DNA from: Aphidius gifuensis
Taxonomy: Eukaryota; Arthropoda; Insecta; Hymenoptera; Braconidae
Reading direction: 5' to 3'
Length of the DNA stretch: 64,000 nt
NCBI RefSeq assembly: GCF_014905175.1
Contig: NC_057792.1
Span: 9,362,001-9,426,000 of the forward strand
A program made the position numbers and the translations under genes. How positions within the stretch are numbered: the first letter of the stretch is position 1; each line of letters begins with the position of its first letter. This document shows positions 43,796-55,161 of this stretch, piece by piece. The notes under the pieces are model-generated. The model searched no databases and was not told the origin of the DNA. It worked only from the letters and a program-made list of their open reading frames with translations.

Positions 43796-44718
43796 TGGTA
43801 ACGTTTGTTGGGTCGTGTGGCCTGCGTTACCGTTGAAAATTAAAAATTTTCAATACTCCGGCTAGAGCCGTGTCAAATTTTATCTGTTAAATGATTTTTG
43901 ATAGTAACAATACAATAATAGTACATTTTTTTTATTTTTCTCAAAATCAATTTTTTTTTTTTTTCGTTCAATCTACGTAGACTTAAGGCAAGCTATAACT
44001 TTTGTTAAGGCATGTGGCCACTAGCATAGTTTTTCGAACAAGTTCTATGCCATAGTCCATTTATTACCAGAACCATCTAGATTATTCCCAGTTATCACTG
44101 AAAAAGTCAGTTGTTTCTGGTAATAAATGGACTATGGCATAGAACTTGTTCGAAAAACTATGCTAGTGGCCACACGCCTTTAGAATCAACGAAATGACTT
44201 CAAATTAGGCTAAAAAAACATGGTTTTCGAAACTCTATCGCCCCTCAAGGGGTTCATTCTGATTTTGCCCCGACCTCTATTCGTCCCTGCCCTCTGATCG
44301 TCTTCTCGCTAACATTCTCGCTAACTTCAGCCCCGTGCTCAAACAACGCGTCTTCTGAAACTTCATCGCCCCTCACGAGAAAGTGCATTATGTGTTTCGA
44401 TTTTTTCAAATTTTTTATGAAAATTGTGATTCATAGATCGAAATTTTCTCAGAGAGGCGATCGATTTTCTGAAGTACGCATGTTTTAAGCCTAATATGAA
44501 TTTTTTCCGTACGAATAGTATTTTTCGTGAAAAAAAAATGGCCGAATAGATAATGTTTTTTTTATTTGGGGCGATAGAATTTTCAAAGCCGCTTCTTTTA
44601 AGCCAAATCCGAAGTCTTTACGAGAATTAGTTTGAAAATTATAAACGTTTTTTTTTTTTTTGGGGATAAATCCAATACTGTGGCTGAGCCTTTCGGCTAA
44701 TAGCCTGCGTAATGAATT
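43796..44718 (-). repeat. Composite dispersed repeat, copy B
   Basis: Inverted relative to copy A (12281-14510): AACGTTTGTTGGGTCGTGTG and TCAATACTCCGGCTAG at its left match the right end of copy A, and GGCTGAGCCTTTCGGCTAA at its right matches the left end. The Tourist MITE at 44008-44179 is nested inside. Confidence 0.5.
44008..44179. mobile_element. Tourist-type MITE, copy 2
   Basis: Same 172-bp palindrome as 28535-28706 with the loop reversed, so it is inserted in the other orientation. TTA flanks both sides (44005-44007, 44180-44182). Copy A of the host repeat shows the empty site near 14240. Confidence 0.8.
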
Positions 44719-45268
44719 CATCTGTTTAATCAATAATTTTAGAATTATAATTATGAGTTATGACTACTTCAATAAAATCGGCTAATGAGTTCATCTGGAA
44801 TATATTAGAGTATGCCTATATAAAGAATAATGTCAACTTGAAAAATATAATAAAAAAATGAAAATTAATAACCAAGAGAGAGCGAGTACTTATCAGCTGT
44901 CACGAGTATTAGTATGACTATTATGACATATTTTATATATGTACTTGCAATATTGTTCCGTTTTGTATTTTTTCTCTAGAATAGATTAATAATTTCAATT
45001 TGAAAAAAGGATCATTTTGTTTGACTTGAATTAATATGATACATGACCTGAATCTAAACTATTTATAAAAATATTGTGTTTAAACATTATTGCTAGTTCT
45101 GAATATAATTGCTCCATTTTTTCGACCATAATTTTAATCAATTTCTTTGTGTTTATGTTTTTATATAAATAACATGTATAACTTCAAATGTATTTAGTAC
45201 GCTTTTCATCAATGCTTGTTGAGAAGTACATTTTTGCCAATATGATTTTAAATAATTTACCCTACGAC

Positions 45269-46575
45269 GGTAACATGACAAAATAAATTTCAAAAAATAA
45301 ATCCGACAAAATAAATCCGGACAAAACAAATTTGGAAAAAATAAATCGCGACAAAATAAATCGCGAAAAAATATATCGCGACAAAATAAATCGCGACAAA
45401 ATAAATTTAGACAAAATAAATTTAAAAGAAGAAAATTGTTACATGAATGATAGAGATGCACACGAGACGAGACCAGTTCGGTATCTTTCGTCTCTATCTC
45501 CGAACTCGAGACGATACCGAGACGATTTTGATACAATTTTTTATTTTAGACGAGACCGATATTATACTAGCATTTAGTTCCGAGATTTTTTTCATTTATT
45601 TTTTCGCGATTTATTTCGTCGCGTTATATTTTTTCAAATTTATTTTTCGCGATTTTTTTTGCGGTGATTTTTTAGTAATAAGTTCTTATATATATTGCAA
45701 ATATATAATAACCATAAACAAAACAAAAATATATAAAATAAATAAAATTGAATTGAAAATCAATCTAACTAAAAAATAATGGTAAATTATATTTCAATTT
45801 AGACGTATGTGAAATAAATAAAGTTATACTACTATATATATGTTCAATGAAAGGTATAACTAAGCATTTTTTTTTCATTCTAAAACTTGATTTATTTATT
45901 TAATTTATATTCATTTTATATATTTTTGTTTATTTTCAGTAAATCGATAACGTAATTTTTATAAAAATAAATGCAATATTCATTGTTAATTAATAATTGA
46001 AAAATTAATAATATACTCATACTTATTATATAAAAATATTAAAATATTATTTTATTTGCAATATATTATAAGAATGTATATATTTAAAATTGTCATATAA
46101 AAAATTACTTTTGTTCACTCATAGTTATACCGCCGAGATCATTACACGAAACTCTGATTTTTTTACTTGAGACGATTCCGAGACGTGTCTCACCGCCAAG
46201 ACGAGACCGAAACGAGACGTTTTTTGAATGCTTGATACCGAGACGAGACTCCGATCAAATCTTGCTCTATTTATCTAATGCATTCTAATGAATGAGGAGG
46301 TGATTGTGTCACAGTATTAATTTAGCAACTATTATAAAATATTACCGATTTATAATTTTAAAGACAATTTGATGAATTTGATAGATTTTTAATTTTATTT
46401 ATTTTTGTATTCAATATTATTTAAATTTATTTTATCAAGATTTATTTTTTTCCAATTTATTGTCGCGATATATTTTTTCGCGATTTATTTTGTCGCGATT
46501 TATTTTTTCGTGATTTATTTTGGGCGGATTTATTATGTCGGATATATTATGTCAAATTTATTATGTCGTGTAATC
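45269..46575. mobile_element. Element with tandem-repeat inverted ends (AAATAAATCGCGAC)
   Basis: Both ends are 140-180 bp arrays of AAATAAATCGCGAC-type units (45280-45430 forward, 46430-46565 inverted). The outermost bases are GGTAACATGAC / GTCGTGTAATC. CCCTACGAC lies on both sides (45260-45268, 46576-46584), an 8-9 bp duplication. Nine bases and long inverted ends would fit a Mutator-like element; eight would fit hAT. No transposase. Confidence 0.7.
45451..46287. mobile_element. hAT-type MITE with GAGACGAGACC arms, innermost of the nest
   Basis: Ends TAGAGATGCA / TGCATTCTA are inverted with one gap; ATGAATGA is duplicated perfectly (45443-45450, 46288-46295). Subterminal GAGACG/CGTCTC clusters resemble those of the insertion at 13189-14148, so the two may be one family. 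Confidence 0.75.
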
Positions 46576-46760
46576 CCCTACGACAATATGCGATGAAAAG
46601 ACTCTTGTGTTGCACGTAATGAATTACTCAATCTAATCTAAAATAAAAAACTGATTGATTTTTATAAAAATCCAAGTGCCATGTGAAATATGTCATAATA
46701 GTCATACTAATACTAATACTACTCGTGACAGCTGATAAGGTATGCGAATGCGCACTAGCT

Positions 46761-48540
46761 TTTCCTTGGTTATTAGCTTTTAGCTTTTTATTATTATTTT
46801 AATAAATTAATTATTATCAGGCAAATAACGAGGCAATAAAATTTGCATCCAGCAAATCAAACTCTACAAATTAACGATAAAAAAACTTGTGTTAATTAAT
46901 TAGAATTCATGTTTCGGCTATTTTCCATACTCATTTTCAATAATTAATAACAATTGAAATATTATCAGGCAAATTTTTTCATTTTCATAGTAAATTCAGG
47001 CGAATTGCCAGATATTGAAAAAAATTTTCCGAGGTCAGGTATTTCACACCCTTCCGGCTAAGTGTCTACCGCCTGCTCACGACACGCAAACTTTCACGTT
47101 TTTCTATGAATGCTGGAATTCCAAACATGGCACCTCCATGATCCAAGCTTGGCACACTAGATATTACTAAATTAACCATACTTTAGACGATCTGGTGGTA
47201 AAATCACTTGTATTTATTTAGCAACATTCATTAAATATACCGATTTGTCCGTACATGCATTATAAACTATTATAAAATATTAATATTAATATTTATTTTA
47301 GTCCTCATTTTATTTAATTTTTATACAAATTTCATGCGTATCAACTATCTATATATATCCCACCATTGCATACTCAAATGTAATACTTTTATTATTACAT
47401 AAGTCCACCAAATAAATTTGATAAGAGAAATAATATTTTTTATCAGTCAGAATTTATTAATTCATGATAAACATCAGGTATTCAGGTATTCTTCAAATTG
47501 AAAATGAGAATTTTTCGACGAAGGTCCATCTAATTCCTTTATATATAAAGCAGCAAATTTATATAAAAACTAGCGCATGCATTTTTTATATATGCTTTTC
47601 TGATCTGTGTTTATCGTTCCGATTTTGAATTTTTAAGTAGTTGAAAGTTAAATATTATCTCCAAATACTTAGAACCCATGCAAAATTTTACAAAATTTAA
47701 GATGTTAGAATAAAAAAAGAAGTTTAAATTTTGAGGATCAGTTTTCATGCATTCGATGCAATCGTTTCCCAAAAATAACATGCTGCCAATAAAATGATAA
47801 CCAATAGAGAAGAGATTAATTATTCTAGAGCTTTGTCTTACTATTTTTCCAGTCATATTTAGATTATCCACGATAAATATGCTTTTTTATATACTGATTC
47901 TTTTTGATTGTTCTTATTTTATCGATCAAGTTATTCATAACCACAAAAATTTACAATGCTTACACTTGCAGTTTATACTAAACAGTAATCCGATAATTAA
48001 CCATATGTTTTGCGTTTCAAATTTACCTAACTTACATTTGATTAAGTGTAAATTACTTAATTTTATAACCATTAATTAATTTTAACTTTTTTTATGAATA
48101 CATTATTTCAGCGCCACTAATTTAATTTCGTGTTTCCCCCTGATAAAATATCATTGCTGGTAAAAAAAATTTTTTTTGTAAAAATGTAAAAAAATTTTTT
48201 TAGTATTTTGCAAATACAATAGTGTCATGCACTAAAGAATAATTTTTTAATCAATCTCGTAAAATTTCATAAAATTTAATTGAGTTTTAGAATAAAAAAA
48301 GTTGTTTGGAAATTTATTTATTGTAAACTCCGTTGAAAAAAGAATCTTTAATTTTTTTTGTTAAATAAACAAATTCTGATACTGTCATGCACTGCATCAT
48401 AATATTCATAAGTGACTTTACCAAATTTTAGGTCTTTATATTGTTTTTTACTAATTAAAAAGTTGTTTGGAAAAAATGACAGATAAGGCTAGATCTTCAA
48501 AGGTTGTCATTTCTCTTAGAGGAATGCACCCCATTACTCA
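46761..48540. other. Intergenic, no gene supported
   Basis: AT-rich. Two opposite open frames (47611-47871 minus, 47879-48079 plus) abut but lack splice context. The plus one has a loosely leucine-rich spacing (HKNLQCLHLQF, LPNLHLIKCKL) that could be a leucine-rich-repeat remnant, at low confidence. Confidence 0.25.
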
Positions 48541-48544
48541 AATT

Positions 48545-49410
48545 TTCGTTTTCGCTCTCCAATTTCGCCCTGTACTACCAACCAAAATTTTATAGGAAGA
48601 AGCTGTTTCTTGTAGTGGCAGTACTGGGACATGACATTTTTTTTTGGCTTGAATTTGTGGAAGGAATAACCTGAACGACTGGTCAATGTTTATAACTTAA
48701 ATAAACAAAAAATTTAAAGTAAATTTATCGCTAAAATTTATTATTAAAGTTTATCATAAATAAATAATCCTACAATATTTGACAATCATACCCTGGTGGA
48801 AATAATTTCTCCGTAAAACTCCGGAAAAACTCCGGAAAAACTCCGTATAATTCCGGAAATACTTCGTAAAATTCCGGAAAACTCCGTATCACTCCGGAAT
48901 TGGCCCATTAAAATTTTTCGGTCACTTTTTTTTCTTCATTTTACACTGGAATTCGAGTATTTTGGAATTGCAACCGATTTTTCGTATTTTTTCGAATTTT
49001 TTCTAAGTGTGCCAATTCCGGAATAATCCGGAGCAATTCGGAATAATCCGGAGCAATTCGGAATAATCCGGAGTAATCCGGAGCAATCCGGAGAAATATT
49101 TCCACCAGGGTAATGGTAAAAACACTTATTGAATATGGTTATCATAAAACTGTATATGTGACTGTTTTTACAACTATACAAGTTTTAACATTAATAGCTA
49201 AAATTTTTTTTTATTTATGTTTTATATTGTGACTTTTTTTTATTGTTTGTTATGGTCATTCGTCACATAAGATGTTATGAGAGAGCTTGGGGAATTACAT
49301 AGAGAATTTTATCACTTTTGTCGTTATTTCTGTTTCTAGTTTTTAATCAGTATTACAAGGCGAAATTGCAGAGCGAAAAAATAATTTTTATTCGAGGAAT
49401 GCACCTATTC
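48545..49410. mobile_element. GGGTGCATT family element, with nested MITE
   Basis: Left body CAATTTCGCCCTGTACTAC and TGTTTCTTGTAGTGGCAGTA; right body GGCGAAATTGCAGAGCGA and end GGAATGCACC. The left terminus is altered. Split by the MITE at 48791-49110. Confidence 0.55.
48791..49110. mobile_element. MITE with CCCTGGTGGAAAT ends, copy 2
   Basis: CCCTGGTGGAAATAATTTCT and AGAAATATTTCCACCAGGG, flanked by TA on both sides. The interior is a run of ACTCCGGA / TCCGGAGNAAT units that can pair across the element. Confidence 0.7.
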
Positions 49411-50440
49411 GTTCATTCACGGATTCTTTTTCGTTCCATAATACTGGCAATAAATGCTGTGAACAACAAAAATGACATAGTTCTCCAGTCCAAGTTATCA
49501 GACTTCATGGGTCGTAATCAGTTAGCTGACAAGTAACGACCCGACAAAAAAACAACGATTGTAGTCGATTGAAATTGATTCGTACTTCAATGTCATGCTA
49601 TCAAAATTATTTGTACCGCCCCCCCCTGTCATTAATTGTGATCAATTAATTGGAATTTCACGTTTCAGATAGCCGACAATTCATAAGAAAGTGTACAAAT
49701 TAATTTATGACTGTATTTGATGGTATATCATTTTGTACGTTACTATATATTTGTAACATCTCTCAGAAGTCAAGTTTTTTTTTAGTTAACTAACTAAATA
49801 TTTAAAAATAATCCGCTAAATAATATTCTACGGCACTTGTAAAGTCCGTTCATGTAGAGCGGAAAAGAATCCGCGAATAAACGAATGCACTCTATAGCTT
49901 TCACTCAATTACTCTAGTGAGCTCTTATGAAAAGAAATGTTAGGGGACTGCTAGCAGTACATGTATAGCTATTCTCGACATAATTATTCCATGTACACGG
50001 GATAACATGGAAACGCTCGAAAGCGATATAGTTGTTTGATGGAAACCATAGAGAAAGATACAAATGAAACCATAAATTACGGTGAATTTCCATAAAATAG
50101 CTATCCCAGTCACTCGGAATGACTTGCGGATAATTGAGGGTCCGGATGCAACAACAAGCCGAGCGCTCAGAACCCTATATAACGTAACGTTGTTTAGGTT
50201 AAATTTACGAAAATTGCAAAATGAATTGAAAAAAAAATATATATTTTTTTGTAAAGAATCAAAAATGACATATTTTTTTTCGAAGAAGTGACATTCAATT
50301 ACAATACGCCTATCCAGTATAGAGTGGGTACAAGCAGAGTGAAGCCACCGAGGTGTTATTGGTCCGACATTTTGTGCTCGCCATATGGAGTGGGTATAAG
50401 AGATATTCGTCACTTCCGAGGTAAAAATCATCTATAGCAC
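49411..50440. other. Intergenic, no gene supported
   Basis: A 163-codon open frame on the minus strand (49940-50431) has no recognisable domain and lies in sequence with uneven composition. I treat it as chance. Confidence 0.25.
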
Positions 50441-50480
50441 CCACTAGAGCTGTTAATTAACCGGTTATTTATCATAAAAA

Positions 50481-50718
50481 TACATTCCGGGATCTGTAAA
50501 ACTAATATATATAATTTGCCGATCATCAGCCGAGTGTCGGTTGATTCTCGGATTGTCATGATAAATATTCAAGTGAAACAAATTTTCGTTATTTTTAATT
50601 ATTGCTGCTATGGTTGAGTAGGTAAGGCTCTGGACTTTCATCAAGAAGATACCGTGTTCAAGTCCAGGTGATGGTAAAAATTTGTGGTCAAAATCTTTCG
50701 GTCCAATAGATCATTAAT
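50481..50718 (+). mobile_element. tRNA-derived SINE-like repeat, copy 2
   Basis: Good internal promoter: A-box TGGTTGAGTAGG (50612-50623) fits TRGYNNAGYNGG, and B-box GTTCAAGTCC lies at 50657-50666. The upstream 120 bp match copy 1 at 16058. Confidence 0.6.
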
Positions 50719-50971
50719 AGGTGCTTTCTTTTGTGTATTTATTTTGTTTCACTTTAATGCGCAGGATCATGTACATGCGCCTGTCATGCAAACTTGATGA
50801 GAGAACAGTGGCGTCGAACAAATAATTCTTGAAAAATAAAAATTGAAACATGGCTGATCCAGCCCCGCATGCCCTACGCTGTTGCAATCTGACTTTTTGC
50901 TGATTGCGCATTCAATTGCGCATGCGTGAAAATAAACAGGAAAAAAAATAAATACACAAAAGAAAGCACCT
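50719..50971. mobile_element. MITE with AGGTGCTTTCTTTTGTG ends, copy 2
   Basis: Same element as 25204-25456, inside arm 2 of the inverted duplication. Its outer end coincides with the breakpoint of the duplication. Confidence 0.7.
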
Positions 50972-52566
50972 AGTATGAAGTACGCGCAGCTTTTTATGCG
51001 CAGGTTCCTCCCTTTTTCGGTTTAAAACCGAAAATCTTTTAACCACCTGTTATTAACCAGTTAATAACTGACTCACAGCTCTATTGTAAAGAATATATTT
51101 AGATTAGAATTAATTTAAATATATAAAAAGCTATAGAAAAAATGTCTAAGAAAAGAATGTGGCCACATGTTAATTTATAAAGAAATTAATTGAGCCGAAA
51201 AAATTAACATGTTAAAATATCCTTTCCTTAGCTACCATTTTTCCTATGACTTTTTATTTATTCAAATTAATGAAAAGCTATGGGAAAAATATTAGCTAAG
51301 GAAAGAAAGTTGCCTACATGTTAATTTCATTGGCTGAATTAATTCTGTTTAAATTAACATGTAAACAACTTTCTTTCCTTAGGTACTATTTTTTCTATAG
51401 CTTTTTATTTATCTTACGATATTACATAAATAAATAAAAATAAAATATATTAACTCATTTGAAATTATAAAAGCAATCAGTCGGTAGCATAGTTTGGGTC
51501 AATATTGAAGATACCATTGTCATAATATCCACATTTCCCACTCCCTTCGCCCAAATACAAAAATCGGTCTCTGCGCATGAAAAAAATCTTCAGTTAGGGA
51601 AAAATATAAGCCCCATAGTCCAATTCACAGGGCATTACACTTTGAGGCTTTCTCTTCCACTGGCGGCGCTTGTGAAGCTTTTGTATGTAAAATCTATATA
51701 AAAAAAAAATTTACAAGCGCCATGAGCGGCAAAAAAAAGTCCTAAATTGTAAAAAAATTGCTCTGTCAATCGGACTGCAGAAAAAAATAAACGTAGTGTT
51801 ATATATCCCAGAATATCGAACTGACCTATGCTACCGACTCATTTATTTTATAATTTGAAATGAGTTAATATTTTTTATTTTTATTTATTTATTTAAGGTG
51901 TTACTCGAGTAAAGTCAAAATAGTTAGAGACCAATGTAATTGATAAAAAACGATTCTATGCAAAGAAATACATCTATTCATAACTTTTTTTTTGTCCTAG
52001 GTAACTTTGTTTGTTTATAATAAACTATTTACATAAACAATTTAATAAATATTCTTATATATATAATAAAAATTATTATGTACACATATAAAAGTTAGCA
52101 TAGACTTAAATATTTTTTACTATATAGCTTTGTAAAAATTCTGTTTGTGGGGCGAAATAACACAAAGATGGCCGACCGATTGAACAAATGATTGAACTGT
52201 CATGTAATTTCAAGCATTTCTACAGCCTTATCTGTTGAAGCTAGGTATGGGGTTAAGCGAGGTTTATTATTAGTTATTTATTTCTAAACAATTTATCAGG
52301 AATAACTTTTTTCTATTTAACAATTAGTTTTCGAGTTTTGAGCGTGTAAACAGAAAAGAAAAAATGTTGCCGGGAATTGATTGCTATTCTCCGTGAATCT
52401 AGCACTAACTGCCCAACTTAACACAAAAAATGTCCAACTTTTAAATAAAATTTGTAATAAAATTTAGTAAATTCTAAAACCGGTAGTGGGTATATTCTCA
52501 GCCTGCTAAAATTTACTTGTGAGTGTCGTGAATTTAGTCATTTTTTTAAACAGAAATTACAATAAA
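50972..52566. repeat. Arm 2 of the 1.8-kb inverted duplication
   Basis: Reverse complement of 23640-25203 with few differences: hAT left end, AGCTAAGGAAAG hairpins (51090-51420), the AGTCGGTAGCAT foldback (51430-51900) and the MITE-derived block with GTTGCCGGGAATTGATTGC. Beyond 52566 the copy continues as the right part of the TA-flanked MITE family (to CTCTCAGTGTG near 52757). Confidence 0.7.
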
Positions 52567-53045
52567 ATTGTGTAAATTTTATGGCTTAGTATTGTATATA
52601 GTCAATGGCCAGATTTTTTACATAATTTTATTGTAAAAATTATCTATCAATATACGAATAATTCTTATAAATGACGGGGGAACGCAGTTTTTACTATTTA
52701 TTTTGTAATTTCTTCTTTTACGTTTGTAATTCTTAGTTAAAATTTCTCTCAGTGTGTAATTGTAACAAAACAATCAATATCTACATCATTTTACCAGCAA
52801 TATTTTTTTCTTAAAAAAAGCAATCATGTCATGGCGTCGCATTCTGCGTGCGCATCCAAATTTGAACTTGGTGCTTCACTTTTTAAACTTAGCGCCTCAT
52901 TTTTAATTTTACTGGAATCTGATTTTAAAATTTTAAATAATTTTTTATTATTTTTGATGAGAAAGACGTGAGCTAAAAAATTTTAATTTATGTTATTGTT
53001 ATTGTGGTGTAACTTTGTATTTTATTGATACAAGTTGTAGCTTTT

Positions 53046-53248
53046 CCCTGGTGGAAATATTACTCCTGCATTACACCGACATGAGATTGATGCCGGAGTA
53101 ATTTCGTCGGCATGAAATTAGTACCGGCAAAATTATTTCGGCATGAGATCAATGAAGGAGATAAAAATCCAGCATTGATCTCATGCCAGAGTAATTTCTC
53201 AAAAAATAGACCAAAAACGGAGTAATGCCGGAGAAATATTTCCACCAG
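53046..53248. mobile_element. MITE with CCCTGGTGGAAAT ends, copy 3
   Basis: Left end CCCTGGTGGAAATATTACTC; right end GGAGAAATATTTCCACCAG. The interior has TGCCGGAGTAAT and CGGCATGA motifs in both orientations. Confidence 0.65.
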
Positions 53249-53830
53249 AATTGCTCTTTTCTTTGAAATAGATAGGAAATAAATAAAAAAAGGATTCATC
53301 ATTTAAAGCACCATGCCTCTGTATATTGTGTAAACATTTTTTGGAGTAACTTTTTTTTTTTTTTTGTCGTTATTCTTCAGATGAATAATTCCGATGTTAA
53401 TAGCACAAATTAATACAAAATAATTCTGATCATTTTGCAACTTTTTTATGATTCCGAGTTAATTTGAAAAAAAATTAACTTGTCCTCCACCTTTCAATAA
53501 CGTGTAAATAAAATAATTGTTGACATTATTAAAAATTAGTACAAATCAAATAAGGCTCTTAATGGATTTCGTATCCGCGGACTGGGCTCAAGCATTCTAT
53601 TAGGCAACGTTAAATATTATTTATAAATTAATTTTTTCTCCAATTAAAAATTTCATTGTTTTTTTTTTTGTTAATAACACCACATGATGACGTGTCATTA
53701 AAATTCAGCATATAGCATAGAAACATTTGGGGCTTTTGCTTGCGGCGAAAACATAGTTATATAAATAAAACAATAAAATTGTATAAACAATTTGAAATTT
53801 TTTTTTTTTTAAATCAATAAATTGTTGGAA
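53249..53830. other. Intergenic
   Basis: AT-rich; a patch near 53335-53440 resembles the outer part of the 42005-43553 foldback (TTTTTGGAGTAA, AATTCCGAT). No gene. Confidence 0.3.
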
Positions 53831-53835
53831 TCTCA

Positions 53836-53998
53836 GTAGATCTACTTAGATCTCAGTATATCTAATTAGATCTAATTATATCTAATTAGATCTAAGTAGA
53901 TCTAATGAGATCTAGTTATATACGAGTAGATCGCGCCACTTTGCGGATCTAATTATATCTAAAGCAATTAGATCTAATTTGATATACGTAGATCTACG
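53836..53998. repeat. AGATCTAATT palindromic repeat array
   Basis: Some fifteen copies of AGATCTA(A/C)TT-type 10-mers, many of them self-complementary (TAGATCTA), interrupted by ATCGCGCCACTTTGCGGATC near 53928. Confidence 0.7.
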
Positions 53999-53999
53999 C

Positions 54000-54235
54000 G
54001 ATTTTTTCCTGGGTATTTATTTATAATAATTTATTGTTTTTATTATTAATAATTAGTTATATTAAACATTGAAATAAGTCTCTGATTTGTATATGTTTTT
54101 TTTTTACAATATCTATCTGTCCTATCATAAAGCCGTAAATTTTGCGCATGCGTGTCGATGCCCCGCCCCCGTTTGGTTTTAAACCGGTTATTAACCGTCA
54201 AAAGAATAAATAACTGGCTAATTAACAGCTCTAGT
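54000..54235 (+). mobile_element. hAT element right-end fragment
   Basis: Matches the right ends of copies 1 and 2 (GTCGATGCCCCGCCCCCGTT, ACCGGTTATTAACCG, AACAGCTCTA) with a small insertion near 54088-54120. Left part missing. Confidence 0.6.
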
Positions 54236-54797
54236 GAAAAGTGAACTCTAGTCTTCCTGTCCGTAAGCAATGTTTTTTTATTTTTCAGTAACGTGATAAT
54301 CTAAATAACTATTTTATCGACCAAGCGAATTATAACCAGAGCAAAGTAAGTTTCACGCATGCACGCTTTTTTTATGTCGAAAAAAGGTGTAAAAAATTAA
54401 ATTGTTGGTTGTTTATATTTTCAATAACTTTTGAACCAATAAACATAAAAAGTACAGCTCAAAGAATTATTGATAAAAATTCTTTTCTAACTAATAGTTT
54501 CAAGCAATCCTTCACGGCTTTTTTTTATCAAAACATACCGGACACCGAATTGTAATCAATTGTTGATTACTAATTAACAAGAGTTTTTTATCAAGACAGC
54601 GTGGCTCTCGGTAAAAAAAAAAAAAAAAAAAATGTTCAGACTGCGCAGCAACGATTCAATAGCAGAAAAAAAGCAAATGAAAAACAAATACATATCAATC
54701 TAATAGCAAAACAAGAGTAAACTAAAATTATAAAAATTGTTAAATAATTGTTATTATTATTTTTTTCTTTATGTATTCTTTTTCTGTTCAAATGATA

Positions 54798-54841
54798 ATA
54801 ACAATAATAATAATAATATTTTTAGTAATAATAATAATATT

Positions 54842-54878
<37 letters not shown>

Positions 54879-54880
54879 TT
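54798..54880. repeat. AAT trinucleotide microsatellite
   Basis: Runs of AATAAT/TAATAA with short interruptions. Confidence 0.9.
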
Positions 54881-55161
54881 TATAATAAAAAAACATGACT
54901 TAAACCAACAGATTATATCCCGGATTGAAATAATAATTTGCCTTTTGTATTATATTACTTAATTGCAATGCATGAATTTTTTTTTGAAATGAATTTTGCT
55001 TAGAATTATCTTAATTCCATTCTTTAATACGCATACTTTTATCTGATTATGCTATAGAATAATCGGATAGTCAATGAATCGGGTAGAATAATCGAATAAT
55101 AGTATGATCGCGATAGATCGGGAATAATCGCTGATCTTTAACTGTCACATACAGCTGTTTA

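Larger units (their letters stand above)
44866..46760. mobile_element. Outermost of three nested inverted-repeat elements
   Basis: Arms: TTAATAACCAAG and ATCAGCTGTCACGAGTA, then TAGTATGACTATTATGACAT (44868-44941), mirrored at 46683-46740. The exact ends and target duplication are not clear. Holds the 45269-46575 element. Confidence 0.5.
50444..51079 (-). mobile_element. hAT element fragment, copy 3, rearranged
   Basis: Left edge TAGAGCTGTTAATTAACCGG and right edge ACTGACTCACAGCTCTA are the two ends of the hAT family in reverse orientation. Between them are only the SINE (50481-50718), the AGGTGC MITE (50719-50971) and the subterminal part. Flanks do not match each other, so the left end was joined by rearrangement. 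Confidence 0.55.

Noticed and set aside
47611..48079. Possible leucine-rich-repeat gene
   Set aside because: Only short, opposite-strand frames; leucine spacing is loose and there are no splice signals.
49940..50431. 163-codon minus frame
   Set aside because: No domain, no splice context, composition not coding-like; an antisense frame overlaps it.
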